Position numbers and translations under genes: made by a program
Origin: Nocardioides sp.
GTDB taxonomy: Bacteria > Actinomycetota > Actinomycetes > Propionibacteriales > Nocardioidaceae
Direction of reading: 5' to 3'
Assembly: GCA_037045645.1 (NCBI GenBank)
Contig: JBAOIH010000003.1
Span: 124,001-188,000 of the forward strand
Length of the DNA stretch: 64,000 nucleotides
Shown here: positions 32,466 to 41,653 of the stretch, piece after piece
Layout of the letters: every line of letters begins with the position of its first letter
Numbering within the stretch: the stretch's first letter is position 1
Notes under the pieces: generated by a model
Seen by the model: the letters and a program-made list of their open reading frames with translations, nothing else
The model's database searches: none
What the model was told of the DNA's origin: nothing

Positions 32466-33138
32466 CTACGACGAGGGGTACGAACACCCGGTCACCGAGG
32501 CGAGACTTCGCGACGGCACCGACGCCTGGGTCTGGCCCCTGCTGCCCACCGACCGTGAAGCTCTCGCGCGGGAGTTCGAGACACTCTCCGAAGAATCGCG
32601 CCGCAAGCGTTTCCTGGCTCCTGTCATGCATCTGACCGACGCGATGCTCACGCAACTTGTCGACGAAGTCGACGGCGTCAACCACGTGGCGCTGGTGATG
32701 TTCGCCGAGGACGGCGATGCGTACGTCCCTGTCGCCATCGGTCGGATCGTGCGCTATCCCGACCTGCCCGATGCGGCGGACCTGGCCGTGACGGTGAAGG
32801 ACTCCTGGCAGGGCCGCGGGGTCGCGTCGTCACTGCTCCCCGTACTGATGCGCCAGCGGCCGCCCGGAGTCACGCGCATCTTGACCGAGGTGTCCTCCGA
32901 CAATCCGGCATCACTGAAGATGCTTGAGCACCTGGGTCGGCTCACATTGCAGACCAACGGCAGCGGTGGGTACGACGTCGAGATCGACCTGACCCTCGGT
33001 CCTGAGCAGGGGCCGGTGGTGCCCGTCGTCGAACCGAAGCCAGGCTGGCGACTGCACCCCGTGCTGCGCGAAGCGGACCGCGCCATGCTGCGCGTACGCG
33101 ACGAGGTGTGCCCGTGGCTGCACAGTCCTGACGCTTAG
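32458..33138 (+). CDS. GNAT family N-acetyltransferase
   Basis: Protein of 226 residues; the ATG at 32458 overlaps the end of DUF2461. It resembles the GNAT modules found in Pat-like or free protein acetyltransferases: SEESRRKRFLAPVMHLTD near the start, motif A VKDSWQGRGVASSLLPVL near residue 115 and NPASLKMLEHLGR. The C-terminal extension (GWRLHPVLREADRAM) is not part of the core fold. The substrate is unknown. Confidence 0.85.
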   Translation: MSNYDEGYEHPVTEARLRDGTDAWVWPLLPTDREALAREFETLSEESRRKRFLAPVMHLTDAMLTQLVDEVDGVNHVALVMFAEDGDAYVPVAIGRIVRYPDLPDAADLAVTVKDSWQGRGVASSLLPVLMRQRPPGVTRILTEVSSDNPASLKMLEHLGRLTLQTNGSGGYDVEIDLTLGPEQGPVVPVVEPKPGWRLHPVLREADRAMLRVRDEVCPWLHSPDA

Positions 33139-33590
33139 CCCTTGCGGTAGGTCGCCATCGCGCGCTCGGGCTCCCAGTAGGCGCGCATCGACTGTACGAG
33201 GCCGGCATCGTTGACCGAATAGATCATCACCAGGTCGGTATCAACCGTGCCGCCGTCCTCGAAGGTGGTCGTGATGGTGCCGATGTTGGCGCAGGACAAA
33301 CCGTTGGCGTGGCTGTCGGTGATGTGGAACCGGAAGCTCTTGATCGGGGCGATGGCGGTGTCCCAGAACTTCCCGATCCCCTCGTGGCCGTGGTGTCCCA
33401 CGCCGTCGGGATCGAACATCGACGGCCCGACCGGGTCTTCGATCACCGCGTCCTCGGCGTAGTGCGCGATCCAGTCCTCGAAGACTCCGCGACCGACGGC
33501 GGCGTACGACCGCTGCGACGCCCGCCGCGCGGGGTGGTCACCATTGGGGGCGTCCCAGACGACGTACTCGGGCAGTTCGAACTCAGTCAT
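33135..33590 (-). CDS. NTF2-like (SnoaL/ketosteroid-isomerase fold) protein
   Basis: Small cone-shaped-fold protein of 151 residues. The order is right for the NTF2 superfamily: an N-terminal helix with WIAHYAEDAVIEDPVG, then GHEGIGKFWD, three long strands with SFRFHITDSH and IGTITTTFEDGG, ending in VQSMRAYWEPERA. An Asp in the first strand region suits catalytic members, but the substrate cannot be predicted. It ends against the GNAT gene, overlapping by 4 bp on the opposite strand. Confidence 0.85.
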   Translation of the reverse strand: MTEFELPEYVVWDAPNGDHPARRASQRSYAAVGRGVFEDWIAHYAEDAVIEDPVGPSMFDPDGVGHHGHEGIGKFWDTAIAPIKSFRFHITDSHANGLSCANIGTITTTFEDGGTVDTDLVMIYSVNDAGLVQSMRAYWEPERAMATYRKG

Positions 33591-33603
33591 GGGCTGACCC
33601 TAG

Positions 33604-33675
33604 GGACTGGACACCCAGATTGTCCGCTCAGCCCCCGGTTCTCCGGGGGTTGAGCGGACCACGGTCCGCTCGACC
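33604..33675. repeat. Intergenic palindromic repeat, family 2, copy 3
   Basis: Copy with lead GGGACTGGACACCCAGATTG, hairpin CCCCCGGTTCTCCGGGGG and outer stem GAGCGGACC/GGTCCGCTC. It lies between two minus-strand genes, just downstream of the Rrf2 stop only in the sense that it separates that gene from the NTF2-like start. Confidence 0.75.
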
Positions 33676-33700
33676 AGCGCCACGGCGCACCCGGGCGCGC

Positions 33701-34159
33701 TCAATGCGGCTGCCACGCATCCTCCGCCGCCGTACGCGAGGTCACCGCGCGGGGCAACTTGCCCGACGCCAGATCCCGAATGGTCACCTTCTCGAAGACC
33801 TCACGCAGCGAGGCTCGCGCGGCGATCCAGACCGGTTGCAGTACGTCGGCGGCGCCCTTGTACTGCACGGCCTCGGGCCGCAGGCCGTACACCGACACCA
33901 GCGGTCCGTCCACAGCGCGGATCACGTCAGCGACGGTGATCGCGCGAGCATCGCGCGCCAACCGCCAGCCCCCGCTCTGCCCGCGCTGCGACACCACGAT
34001 GTCGGCCTTGCGCAGGTCGGCCAGGATCGCCTGGAGGAAAGTGTGCGGGATGTCTTGGGCCTTGCCCAACGCATCGGCGCTGACCGCCTTGGCGTCGTCA
34101 CGTACGGCGATCTCGATCAGCGCCCTCAAGGCGTAGTCGGACTTGGTCGAGACGCGCAT
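33701..34159 (-). CDS. Rrf2 family transcriptional regulator without cysteines
   Basis: Winged-helix regulator of 152 residues. MRVSTKSDYALRALIEIA and the recognition region IPHTFLQAILADLRKADIV, then SQRGQSGGWRLARD, are the Rrf2 hallmarks. The protein contains no cysteine, so it cannot hold an Fe-S cluster as IscR or NsrR do and is closer to the CymR type, which senses sulfur metabolism through a partner. The gene follows the TauE-like sulfur exporter on the same strand, so control of that exporter is a reasonable inference. Confidence 0.9.
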   Translation of the reverse strand: MRVSTKSDYALRALIEIAVRDDAKAVSADALGKAQDIPHTFLQAILADLRKADIVVSQRGQSGGWRLARDARAITVADVIRAVDGPLVSVYGLRPEAVQYKGAADVLQPVWIAARASLREVFEKVTIRDLASGKLPRAVTSRTAAEDAWQPH

Positions 34160-34271
34160 GGTGTCAGTCTGTCACCAACACGGAGCCCCAGCGGTCCAGC
34201 CGACGCGAAAGGACCAGCCAGCACCAAGACGGGCGACGAAGCGGCTGCCCGAGCAGCCACTTCGTCGGATG

Positions 34272-35165
34272 TCAGACCGAGACGAGGACCTCCGCGCGCT
34301 CCACCACACGCGCAGCCCGTTCCTGCTTGACCGCCCAGATGATCGCCGAGATCCACATGACGGCCACCGTCGCCGCGAGCAGTGCGACGCCCGCCCCCGA
34401 GACACCGAGCGCCTCGGCGATCGTCTTGGAGTTGGTCAGCACGATCAGACCACCCGCAGCGGTGCCGAGCACGCGCGCAGGGAGATGCCGTACGAGCCAC
34501 GCCGCGATCGGCGCCGCGATCACACCACCGATCAGCAGCGCGGCGGCGTACGACCACAAGATCCCCTGCGATCCCAACGCCAACAGGAAGCCCAGCGAAC
34601 CACCCACAGCGACCACGAACTCCGAGGTGTCGATCGAGCCGACCACCTTGCGCGGTTCCAACCGACCGGACGAGAGCAACGTGGTGGTACCGACCGGGCC
34701 CCACCCGCCGCCGCCGATGGAGTCGAGCGCACCACCCACCAGGCCGACCGGGGTGAGGAAGCGCCACGACGGACGCGACTTGAAGGTGGGGCGCTGACCT
34801 CCCAGGCGCAAGAAGCGGTAGATCACATAGAGACCGAGCACCAGCAGCAGACCGGCGACCCACGGCTTGGCGACATCACCCGGCAGGCTGGCCAGGAACG
34901 TCGCGCCTGCGAACGCTCCGACGAAGCCGGGCAACGCCAGGATGCTCACCGTCTTCCAGTCGACGTTGCCCAGCTTGTGGTGGGAGATGCCGGACGCCAA
35001 CGACGTGCCGATCTCGGAGAAGTGCACCGCGGCCGACGCCGCCGCCGGGGCGATGCCGGACGCCAGCAGGAGCGTTGTCGACGTGACGCCGTACGCCATC
35101 CCGAGGGAGCCGTCGACGAGTTGGGCAAGCAGGCCGACGAATGCCAGCACGATCAGTTTGCGCAT
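34272..35165 (-). CDS. TauE/SafE (TSUP) family sulfite/organosulfur exporter
   Basis: Integral membrane protein of 297 residues with about eight hydrophobic segments. The two TSUP repeats are visible as DGSLGMAYGVTSTTLLLASG at the N terminus and GGALDSIGGGGWGPVGTTTL in the middle. This family moves sulfite, sulfoacetate or other organosulfur anions across the membrane. The GAGGA site precedes the ATG at 35165. The Rrf2 regulator lies 112 bp downstream on the same strand. Export of sulfite or uptake of a sulfonate cannot be distinguished from sequence. Confidence 0.92.
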   Translation of the reverse strand: MRKLIVLAFVGLLAQLVDGSLGMAYGVTSTTLLLASGIAPAAASAAVHFSEIGTSLASGISHHKLGNVDWKTVSILALPGFVGAFAGATFLASLPGDVAKPWVAGLLLVLGLYVIYRFLRLGGQRPTFKSRPSWRFLTPVGLVGGALDSIGGGGWGPVGTTTLLSSGRLEPRKVVGSIDTSEFVVAVGGSLGFLLALGSQGILWSYAAALLIGGVIAAPIAAWLVRHLPARVLGTAAGGLIVLTNSKTIAEALGVSGAGVALLAATVAVMWISAIIWAVKQERAARVVERAEVLVSV

Positions 35166-35330
35166 GAGGAATCCTCGTTAAGATCGGTTTATTAACTAAC
35201 TTGGTAGACTTTGAACGATTAGAAGACCCCTGTCAATCCGACCCGCCAGTGGCAGGCCTCACATGCTCGCGTGGCCGTTGCTGCGAGATCTCGACTGGAA
35301 GCTGGCTCCAAGACGGCGTACGATCGTTTT

Positions 35331-35346
35331 GTTACTGATGAGTAGC
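35331..35346 (+). promoter_or_regulatory. Imperfect inverted repeat upstream of the acyl-CoA dehydrogenase gene
   Basis: GTTACT-GATG-AGTAGC, arms matching at TACT/AGTA, 30 bp upstream of the fadE-like start. TetR-type regulators of fatty-acid genes in actinobacteria often bind palindromes of this size, but no such regulator lies nearby. The same 210-bp gap also holds a TTATTAACTAACTTGG stretch near the TauE start (35189-35204). Confidence 0.3.
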
Positions 35347-35375
35347 CAAATGTCCGAGACAGAAACGGTGGGGTC

Positions 35376-37235
35376 ATGAGCCACTACAAGAGCAACCTGC
35401 GCGACATCGAGTTCAACCTCTTCGAGGTGCTCAAGCGCGACGAGATCCTGGGCCAGGGTCCGTTCGCCGAGATCGACGCTGAGAGCGCCCGCGAGATCCT
35501 CGCTGAGGTCGAGCGCCTCGCCCGTGAAGACCTCGCCGAGTCGTACGTCGACTCCGACCGCAACCCCCCGGTCTTCGACCCGGAGACCCACACCGCTCCC
35601 CTGCCCGAGTCGTTCAAGAAGAGCTACCAGGCATGGATGGACTCGGAGTTCTGGCGCCTGCAGACCCTGGAAGGCCTCGGCGGCACCCCCGCGCCCTCCA
35701 GTGTGGTGTGGGCACTGGGCGAACTCGTCCTGGGCGCCAACGCGCCGATCTGGATGTACGGCGCGGGCCCGAGTTTCGCGGGCATCATCTACCGCAACGG
35801 CAACGAGCGCGACAAGCAGATCGCCCGCCACATCGTTGACCGGCAGTGGACCACCACGATGGTGCTGACCGAGCCCGACGCGGGCTCCGATGTCGGCGCC
35901 GGTCGCGCCAAGGCCACGCCCAACGAAGACGGCACCTGGAACATCGAGGGCGTCAAGCGCTTCATCACCTCGGGCACCTCCGACCTGGGCGAGAACATCA
36001 TCCACATGACCCTCGCGCGCCCGGTCGGCGTCGAGGGCGCGGGAGGCCCGGGCACCAAGGGCCTGTCGCTGTTCATCGTCCCGGAGTGGAACTTCGACCC
36101 CGAGACCGGCGACCTCACCGGCGAGCACAACGGTGTCTATGTCACCAACGTCGAGCACAAGATGGGCATCAAGGTGTCCAACACCTGTGAGGTGACCTAC
36201 GGCGACGGCGCCCCGGCGGTCGGCTGGCTCCTCGGCGAGGTCCACGACGGCATCGCGCAGATGTTCCAGGTCATCGAGAACGCCCGCATGATGGTCGGCA
36301 CCAAGGCCATCGCCACGCTCTCGACCGGCTACCTGAACGCTTTGGAGTACGCCAAGGAGCGCGTCCAGGGCGCCGACCTGACCCAGGCGGCCGACAAGAC
36401 GGCGCCGCGGGTCACGATCACGCACCACCCCGACGTACGCCGGTCGCTGATGACGCAGAAGGCGTTCGCCGAGGCCATGCGTGCCCTGGTGCTCTACACC
36501 GCCTCCTGGCAGGACGCGGTGCAGATCGCCGAGCACGCCGAGGAGAAGAACGAACTGGCCGCAGCGGTCAACGACCTGCTGCTGCCGATCGTGAAGGGCT
36601 ACGGTTCCGAGCGCTCATGGGTGCTGCTCGGCACCGAGTCCCTCCAGACGCTGGGCGGGTCGGGATTCTTGCAGGAATACCCAATCGAGCAGTACGTCCG
36701 CGACGCCAAGATCGACACCCTCTATGAGGGCACCACCGCGATCCAGGGCCAGGACTTCTTCTTCCGCAAGATCGTCAAGGACCAGGGCCGCGCGTTGGGC
36801 CACCTCGCGGGTGAGATCCAGAAGTTCATCGACTCCGATGCGGGCAACGGCCGTCTGAAGAACGAGCGGGCCCTGCTCGCCACCGCGCTCGAGGACGCCA
36901 ACGCGATCGTCGGTCACATGATCAACGACCTGATGTCCGCAGACGCCTCGAACGGCGGCGAGCTGCGCAACATCTACAAGGTCGGCCTCAACACCACCCG
37001 CCTGCTGATGGTGCTCGGCGACGTCGTGTGCGCCTGGCTGCTGCTGCGCCAGGCCGAGGTCGCTTTGGACAAGCTCGGTGGCGACGTGTCCGCCAAGGAC
37101 AAGACGTTCTATGAGGGCAAGGTCATGGCGGCGCAGTTCTTCGCGCAGCACTTCCTGCCCAAGCTGACCGCCGAGCGGCGGATCGCCGAGTCCATCGACC
37201 TCAGCCTGATGGACCTCGACGAGGCGTCCTTCTGA
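35376..37235 (+). CDS. Acyl-CoA dehydrogenase, FadE5-like
   Basis: Large acyl-CoA dehydrogenase of 619 residues; the usual family has about 380-400, and the extra C-terminal domain (from about 470) is found in the FadE5-type actinobacterial enzymes. FAD-binding and substrate segments are TMVLTEPDAGSDVGAGRAK and VKRFITSGTSD. The catalytic Glu lies in DTLYEGTTAIQGQDF, and the LQTLGGSGFLQEYP segment is characteristic. It introduces the trans-2 double bond in acyl-CoAs during beta-oxidation, with electrons going to electron-transfer flavoprotein. It stands alone and ends at a strong terminator. Confidence 0.93.
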   Translation: MSHYKSNLRDIEFNLFEVLKRDEILGQGPFAEIDAESAREILAEVERLAREDLAESYVDSDRNPPVFDPETHTAPLPESFKKSYQAWMDSEFWRLQTLEGLGGTPAPSSVVWALGELVLGANAPIWMYGAGPSFAGIIYRNGNERDKQIARHIVDRQWTTTMVLTEPDAGSDVGAGRAKATPNEDGTWNIEGVKRFITSGTSDLGENIIHMTLARPVGVEGAGGPGTKGLSLFIVPEWNFDPETGDLTGEHNGVYVTNVEHKMGIKVSNTCEVTYGDGAPAVGWLLGEVHDGIAQMFQVIENARMMVGTKAIATLSTGYLNALEYAKERVQGADLTQAADKTAPRVTITHHPDVRRSLMTQKAFAEAMRALVLYTASWQDAVQIAEHAEEKNELAAAVNDLLLPIVKGYGSERSWVLLGTESLQTLGGSGFLQEYPIEQYVRDAKIDTLYEGTTAIQGQDFFFRKIVKDQGRALGHLAGEIQKFIDSDAGNGRLKNERALLATALEDANAIVGHMINDLMSADASNGGELRNIYKVGLNTTRLLMVLGDVVCAWLLLRQAEVALDKLGGDVSAKDKTFYEGKVMAAQFFAQHFLPKLTAERRIAESIDLSLMDLDEASF

Positions 37236-37256
37236 GGCTGCGACCCTCGTACGACA

Positions 37257-37286
37257 GGGGCCGTTCCGGGTGACCGGGGCGGCCCC
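37257..37286 (+). terminator. Hairpin terminator after the acyl-CoA dehydrogenase gene
   Basis: Stem GGGGCCG/CGGCCCC around a 16-base loop containing a second CCGG pairing, followed by TTCGTCGTCT. It lies 22 bp after the dehydrogenase stop and 13 bp before the convergent regulator gene end. Confidence 0.65.
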
Positions 37287-37298
37287 TTCGTCGTCTGC

Positions 37299-37958
37299 TC
37301 ACGATGCGGAGGTGGCGGCCAGTCGGGTGATGCACAGCGACGGCTCCACCAGTGGCTCCAGTGCCGACACGGCCACCGGCGCGCCGAGCTCGTCGAGGTA
37401 GCCGCGGGTCAGGCCGAGATGGATCGCGCACACGATGTCGGGATGCCGGTGCGCCAAGGCGGCGAACGGGCAGTGGCGGATGTTGATCTGGGGAGCGCGC
37501 GGCGACCCATCGGGCTGAGGGGCGAATCCCATGTCGTCGAGCAGCGCCGCCAACCCCGCCACGGCTGCGGCACTGGTCCCGGGTCGTGCGGCGCGCGTGG
37601 CCAGACGGCGCCCCCATGCATCACCGGCACGCTCGGCCTCGCCCGCGGGGTCGGCCAGACCCTCGGCGACCATTGGCACGAGCACTGACGCCAACGCCTG
37701 ATAGTTCCTCATGGTCGCGCCCGCCGAAGTGGCGGCATAGAGGGTGCGCGGCCGGCCACGCAGTACGCGCCGCTCCGTCTCGCGCACCGCCAGACCTACC
37801 CGTGTGAGCGCTTCGAGGTGGAACCTCGCCGTGTTCTCGTGGAGGTCGAGTTCGGTAGCCACGTCCTTGACCGACTGTGGGGTGGTGGCGGCACGCAGCG
37901 TACGCAGGACTCGGCGTCCCGCATCGCTGAGTCTCGACTCGTCCGGGTCCCCTTGCAT
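37299..37958 (-). CDS. ArsR/SufR-like winged-helix regulator with a cysteine-containing C-terminal domain
   Basis: Regulator of 219 residues. The N-terminal winged helix (about residues 8-70) contains VKDVATELDLHENTARFHLEAL. The C-terminal domain has Cys-His positions NIRHCPFAALAHRHPDIVCAIH and a late PSLC, matching the metal- or Fe-S-binding domain of SufR-type proteins. The ATG at 37958 is chosen over the TTG at 37964. It is the gene immediately downstream of ctaD on the same strand, separated by 34 bp. A perfect inverted repeat at the ctaD promoter is a possible target, so oxidase expression may be redox-controlled. Confidence 0.82.
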   Translation of the reverse strand: MQGDPDESRLSDAGRRVLRTLRAATTPQSVKDVATELDLHENTARFHLEALTRVGLAVRETERRVLRGRPRTLYAATSAGATMRNYQALASVLVPMVAEGLADPAGEAERAGDAWGRRLATRAARPGTSAAAVAGLAALLDDMGFAPQPDGSPRAPQINIRHCPFAALAHRHPDIVCAIHLGLTRGYLDELGAPVAVSALEPLVEPSLCITRLAATSAS

Positions 37959-37992
37959 CCACAAATCGTACGCCCAGCCGAACCCCGACCGG

Positions 37993-39658
37993 CTATCTCG
38001 TCGGCTGCCGCCCGGAGTGGGCCAAGGCGTCGGCGTCGGGGTGGTGCAGGTCGAAGGCAGGAGACTCCGAACGGATCCGCGGCAGGGCGTGGAAGTTGTG
38101 TCGTGGCGGTGGCGAACCGGTCGCCCACTCCAGCGAGCGGCCCCAACCCCAAGGATCGTCCACGCCGACCAGCGGCGCCGTCGAGGAGCGCAGGACGTTG
38201 AGGAAGAACGGGATGTTCGACAACGCCAGGAGGAAGGCGCCCACGGTCGAGACCTGATTGAGCATCATGAACCCGTCGCCTGACAGGTAGTCGGCATAGC
38301 GACGCGGCATCCCCTCGACGCCGAGCCAGTGCTGCACCAAGAAGGTGAGGTGGAAGCCGAAGAAGAGCAGCCAGAAGTGGATTTTGCCGAGCAACTCGTC
38401 GAGCATCCGCCCGGTGATCTTGGGCCACCAGAAGTAGAAGCCGGCGAACATCGCGAACACCACGGTGCCGAAGACGACGTAGTGGAAGTGCGCCACCACG
38501 AAGTAGGAGTCGGAGACATGGAAGTCCAGCGGGGGCGACGCCAAAATGACGCCGGTCAGGCCGCCGAAGAGGAAGGTCACCAAGAACCCCAGCGACCACA
38601 ACATCGGGGTATCGAAGGACAGCGACCCACCCCACATGGTGCCGATCCAGTTGAAGAACTTCACCCCGGTCGGGACCGCGATCAGGTAGGACATGCCGGA
38701 GAAGAATTTCAGGTCGATCGACCCGGTGACGAACATGTGGTGGGCCCATACCGAGATCGACAGCATCGCGATCGCGACGGTCGCACCGACCAACCCGACG
38801 TACCCGAAGACCGGTTTGCGCGCGAAGACCGGGATCACCTCCGAGACGATGCCGAAGAACGGGATGGCGATGATGTAGACCTCGGGGTGCCCGAAGAACC
38901 AGAACAGGTGCTGCCACAGGATCGGCCCCCCGTGCGAGGGATCGAAGACGTGCGCCCCGAGGCTGCGGTCTGCTTCCAACGCCAAGAGCGCGGCCCCGAG
39001 GATCGGAAAGACGATGATCGACATCAGACTCGTCACGAAGATGTTCCAGGTGAAGATGGGCATCCGGAACATCGTCATCCCGGGCGCACGCATGCAGATC
39101 ACGGTCGTCATCAGGTTGACTGCGCCGAGGATGGTGCCGAGACCGGCCATCCACAGACCCATCGCCCAGAGATCACCGCCGACGCCCGGCGAACGTACGG
39201 CATCCGACAGCGGGGTGTAGCCGAACCAGCCGAACGCAGCCGCACCGCTGGGCGTGAGGAATCCCGAGGCGACGATCAGACCCCCGAAGAGATAGAGCCA
39301 GTACGACAGCATGTTCAGCCGCGGGAACGCCACATCGGGGGCGCCGATCTGCAGCGGCATGATCAGGTTGGCGAAGCCGAGGAACAGTGGCGTCGCGAAG
39401 AGCAGCAACATGATCGTGCCGTGCATCGTGAAGAGTTGGTTGTAGACCTCGTCGCTGACCAACTGGTTCTCGGGGAACGCAGAGCTCGCTGCGCATGATC
39501 AGCGCCATGATCCCGGCGGCGAGGAACCACAGGAACGACGTCGTCAAGTAGAGCTTGCCGATCACCTTGTGGTCGGTGGTCGTGATCACCCGCACGATCT
39601 GAGTGCCGACATGGGCCCGCTCTGGACGCTGCCGAACCGGATTGTCGGTGGCGGTCAT
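37993..39658 (-). pseudogene. ctaD: Cytochrome c oxidase subunit I with a one-base insertion
   Basis: Heme-copper oxidase catalytic subunit (aa3 type), twelve membrane helices. Key segments are present: MHGTIMLLLFATP, HPEVYIIAIP (CuB His and cross-linked Tyr), WAHHMFVTG (two CuB His) and FVVAHFHYVVFG (heme ligands). The N-terminal 60 residues (MTATDNPV to MALIMRSEL) are in one frame and the rest in another. Removing one base at 39481-39487 (AGAGCTC) gives RSELAFPENQLVSDEVYNQL, the expected sequence. Corrected length is about 554 residues. The damage is probably a sequencing error or very recent, as all other motifs are intact. Neighbours are the SufR-like regulator and a helicase; no other oxidase subunit is nearby. 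Confidence 0.9.
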
Positions 39659-39671
39659 GGACGCTTCACCT

Positions 39672-39697
39672 TTTTTCACAGAATAGATTGTGAAAAA
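39672..39697. promoter_or_regulatory. Perfect inverted repeat in the ctaD promoter
   Basis: TTTTTCACA-N8-TGTGAAAAA, perfect 9-bp arms, 14 bp upstream of the ctaD start, in an AT-rich patch that is unusual here. The half-sites face outward relative to a CRP site (TCACA...TGTGA), so it is not a CRP-type operator. The adjacent ArsR/SufR-like protein is the obvious candidate binder. Confidence 0.5.
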
Positions 39698-39814
39698 GAA
39701 TACACCGAGTTGGATTCGGGCACCTTCACGCACCTGCTCGAACAGGTACGGCCGAACCCGTGCCGCTTCGCGCGTACGCTCGAACCGGCACGTTGCTCAG
39801 GGCAACCGCACGAC

Positions 39815-41560
39815 TCAGTCGCGGCGCTTGTCGTACGGCTTCTTCCCGAACTTCTTCTTGTCGCCGAATTTCTTGTCGCCGAACCTGCGGTTTCCACCCG
39901 CACGCGCCGACGGCGGGCCGGAGTCGCGCTTGAGCTCGATCAGCTGACCGCTGATGCGGGTCGTCTTGAGTGCGTCCCACGTCTGCTGCGACAGCTCGGC
40001 GGGCAACTCCACGATCGTGTGGTCGGGACGGATCGTGATCGCGCCGAAGTCACTGCGCTTGAGACCACCCTCGTTGGCCAGCGCGCCGACGATCTGGCGC
40101 GGTTCGACACGCTGACGCTTGCCGACCTCGATGCGATAGGGCGCGTACGGGCCGCTGTGTCCCGGACGCGGGCCACGCTGCTCGCGCTCTCGGCGACCAC
40201 GCTCGGGACGCTCGCGCGGCGGCACGATCTCCTCGTCCAGCAGCAGCGGAGTGTCGCCTTGGAGTACGACCGCCAGCGCGGCGGCCACGTCGGCCTCGGG
40301 CACGTTGTATTCGCGTACGTAGTGGCCGATCACGTCGCGGAAGAAGTCGACCTTGTCGCCGCTCAGCGCGGCGGTGATCTGGTCGTCGAACTTCGCCAAC
40401 CGGGTGCTGTTGACGTCGTCGACGCTGGGCAGCGACATCTCGGTCAACGGCTGGCGGGTGGCCTTCTCGATGTGCTTGAGCAGGTAACGCTCGCGCGGGG
40501 TGATGAAGGAGATCGCGTCACCGGAGCGACCGGCGCGGCCGGTGCGGCCGATGCGGTGGACGTATGACTCGGTGTCGGTCGGGATGTCGTAGTTGACGAC
40601 GTGACTGATCCGCTCGACGTCGAGCCCGCGCGCGGCGACGTCGGTGGCCACGAGGATGTCGAGCTTGGCGTCCTTGAGTTGGTTGACTGTGCGTTCGCGC
40701 TGGGCCTGCGGCACGTCGCCGTTGATCGCCTGCGCGGAGAAACCGCGAGCGCGGAGCTTTTCGGCGAGGGTCTCGGTCTCGTTCTTGGTGCGGACGAAGA
40801 CGATCATCCCCTCGAAAGACTCGACCTCGAGGATGCGAGTCAGCGCGTCGATCTTCTGCGGATAGGAGACCATCAAATAGCGCTGGGTGATGTTGGCGGC
40901 CGTCGTGGTCTTGCCCTTGACGGTGATCTCGACCGGGTCGTTGAGGTAGCCCTTGGCCAAGCGGCGGATCGCCGGCGGCATGGTGGCCGAGAAGAGCGCG
41001 ACCTGCTTGGTGTCGGGGGTGTCGGCGAGGATCTTCTCGACGTCGTCAGCAAAGCCCATGTTGAGCATCTCGTCGGCCTCGTCGAGCACCAGGAAGCGCA
41101 GCTCGGTCAGGTCGAGCGTGCCACGATCGAGGTGGTCCATGATGCGACCCGGCGTACCCACGATGACGTGCACGCCGCGGCGCAGCGCGGAAAGTTGGAC
41201 TCCGTAACCCTGGCCGCCATAGACAGGCAGGACGCGTACGCCCGGCAGGTGCGCGGCGTACTTCTCGAACGCCTCGCACACCTGGAGCGCGAGCTCGCGC
41301 GTGGGAGCGAGGACGAGGGCCTGCGGGGTCTTCTGACGCAGGTCGAGTTGCTCCAAGATCGGCAGCGCGAACGCGGCCGTCTTGCCCGTGCCGGTCTGCG
41401 CGAGACCGACCATGTCGCGTCCCGCCAGCAGCGGGGGGATGGTCTCGGCCTGGATCGCGGACGGCTCTTCGTACCCGATGTCGGACAGGGACTTCAAGAC
41501 GGCGTCGCCGAGGCCGAGATCCTCGAAGGTGGTGGTGGTGTCGGCCTCGTCTGTGCTCAT
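39815..41560 (-). CDS. DEAD-box RNA helicase with C-terminal RNA-binding domain (DeaD/CsdA type)
   Basis: RNA helicase of 581 residues. It has the Q motif (TFEDLGLGDAVLKSLSDIGYE start, then PSAIQAETIP), motif I AQTGTGKT, motif II VLDEADEML, motif III SATMPP, motif V ATDVAARGLDV and motif VI HRIGRTGRAGR. A DbpA-like RNA-binding domain follows at about 480-560 (RIEVGKRQRVEPRQIVGAL), and the end is a basic Lys/Phe-rich tail (FGDKKFGDKKKFGKK) of the kind that binds RNA. It functions in ribosome assembly or cold adaptation. It is 156 bp downstream of the divergent ctaD start. Confidence 0.95.
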   Translation of the reverse strand: MSTDEADTTTTFEDLGLGDAVLKSLSDIGYEEPSAIQAETIPPLLAGRDMVGLAQTGTGKTAAFALPILEQLDLRQKTPQALVLAPTRELALQVCEAFEKYAAHLPGVRVLPVYGGQGYGVQLSALRRGVHVIVGTPGRIMDHLDRGTLDLTELRFLVLDEADEMLNMGFADDVEKILADTPDTKQVALFSATMPPAIRRLAKGYLNDPVEITVKGKTTTAANITQRYLMVSYPQKIDALTRILEVESFEGMIVFVRTKNETETLAEKLRARGFSAQAINGDVPQAQRERTVNQLKDAKLDILVATDVAARGLDVERISHVVNYDIPTDTESYVHRIGRTGRAGRSGDAISFITPRERYLLKHIEKATRQPLTEMSLPSVDDVNSTRLAKFDDQITAALSGDKVDFFRDVIGHYVREYNVPEADVAAALAVVLQGDTPLLLDEEIVPPRERPERGRREREQRGPRPGHSGPYAPYRIEVGKRQRVEPRQIVGALANEGGLKRSDFGAITIRPDHTIVELPAELSQQTWDALKTTRISGQLIELKRDSGPPSARAGGNRRFGDKKFGDKKKFGKKPYDKRRD

Positions 41561-41653
41561 CCGACAACGGTAGGCCCTCGCGCGCGCGCGTGGGGATTTC
41601 TCGTCGCGGTGCGCTGGCTCACCAATGCCTTGGCGTGCGGGTTTGTGCGCGCG

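Noticed and set aside
39481..39487. Programmed frameshifting in ctaD and the three other split genes.
   Set aside because: No slippery heptamer or downstream stimulator is evident, the families are not known for frameshifting, and all four share an AGCT context that suggests a common artefact or mutation.
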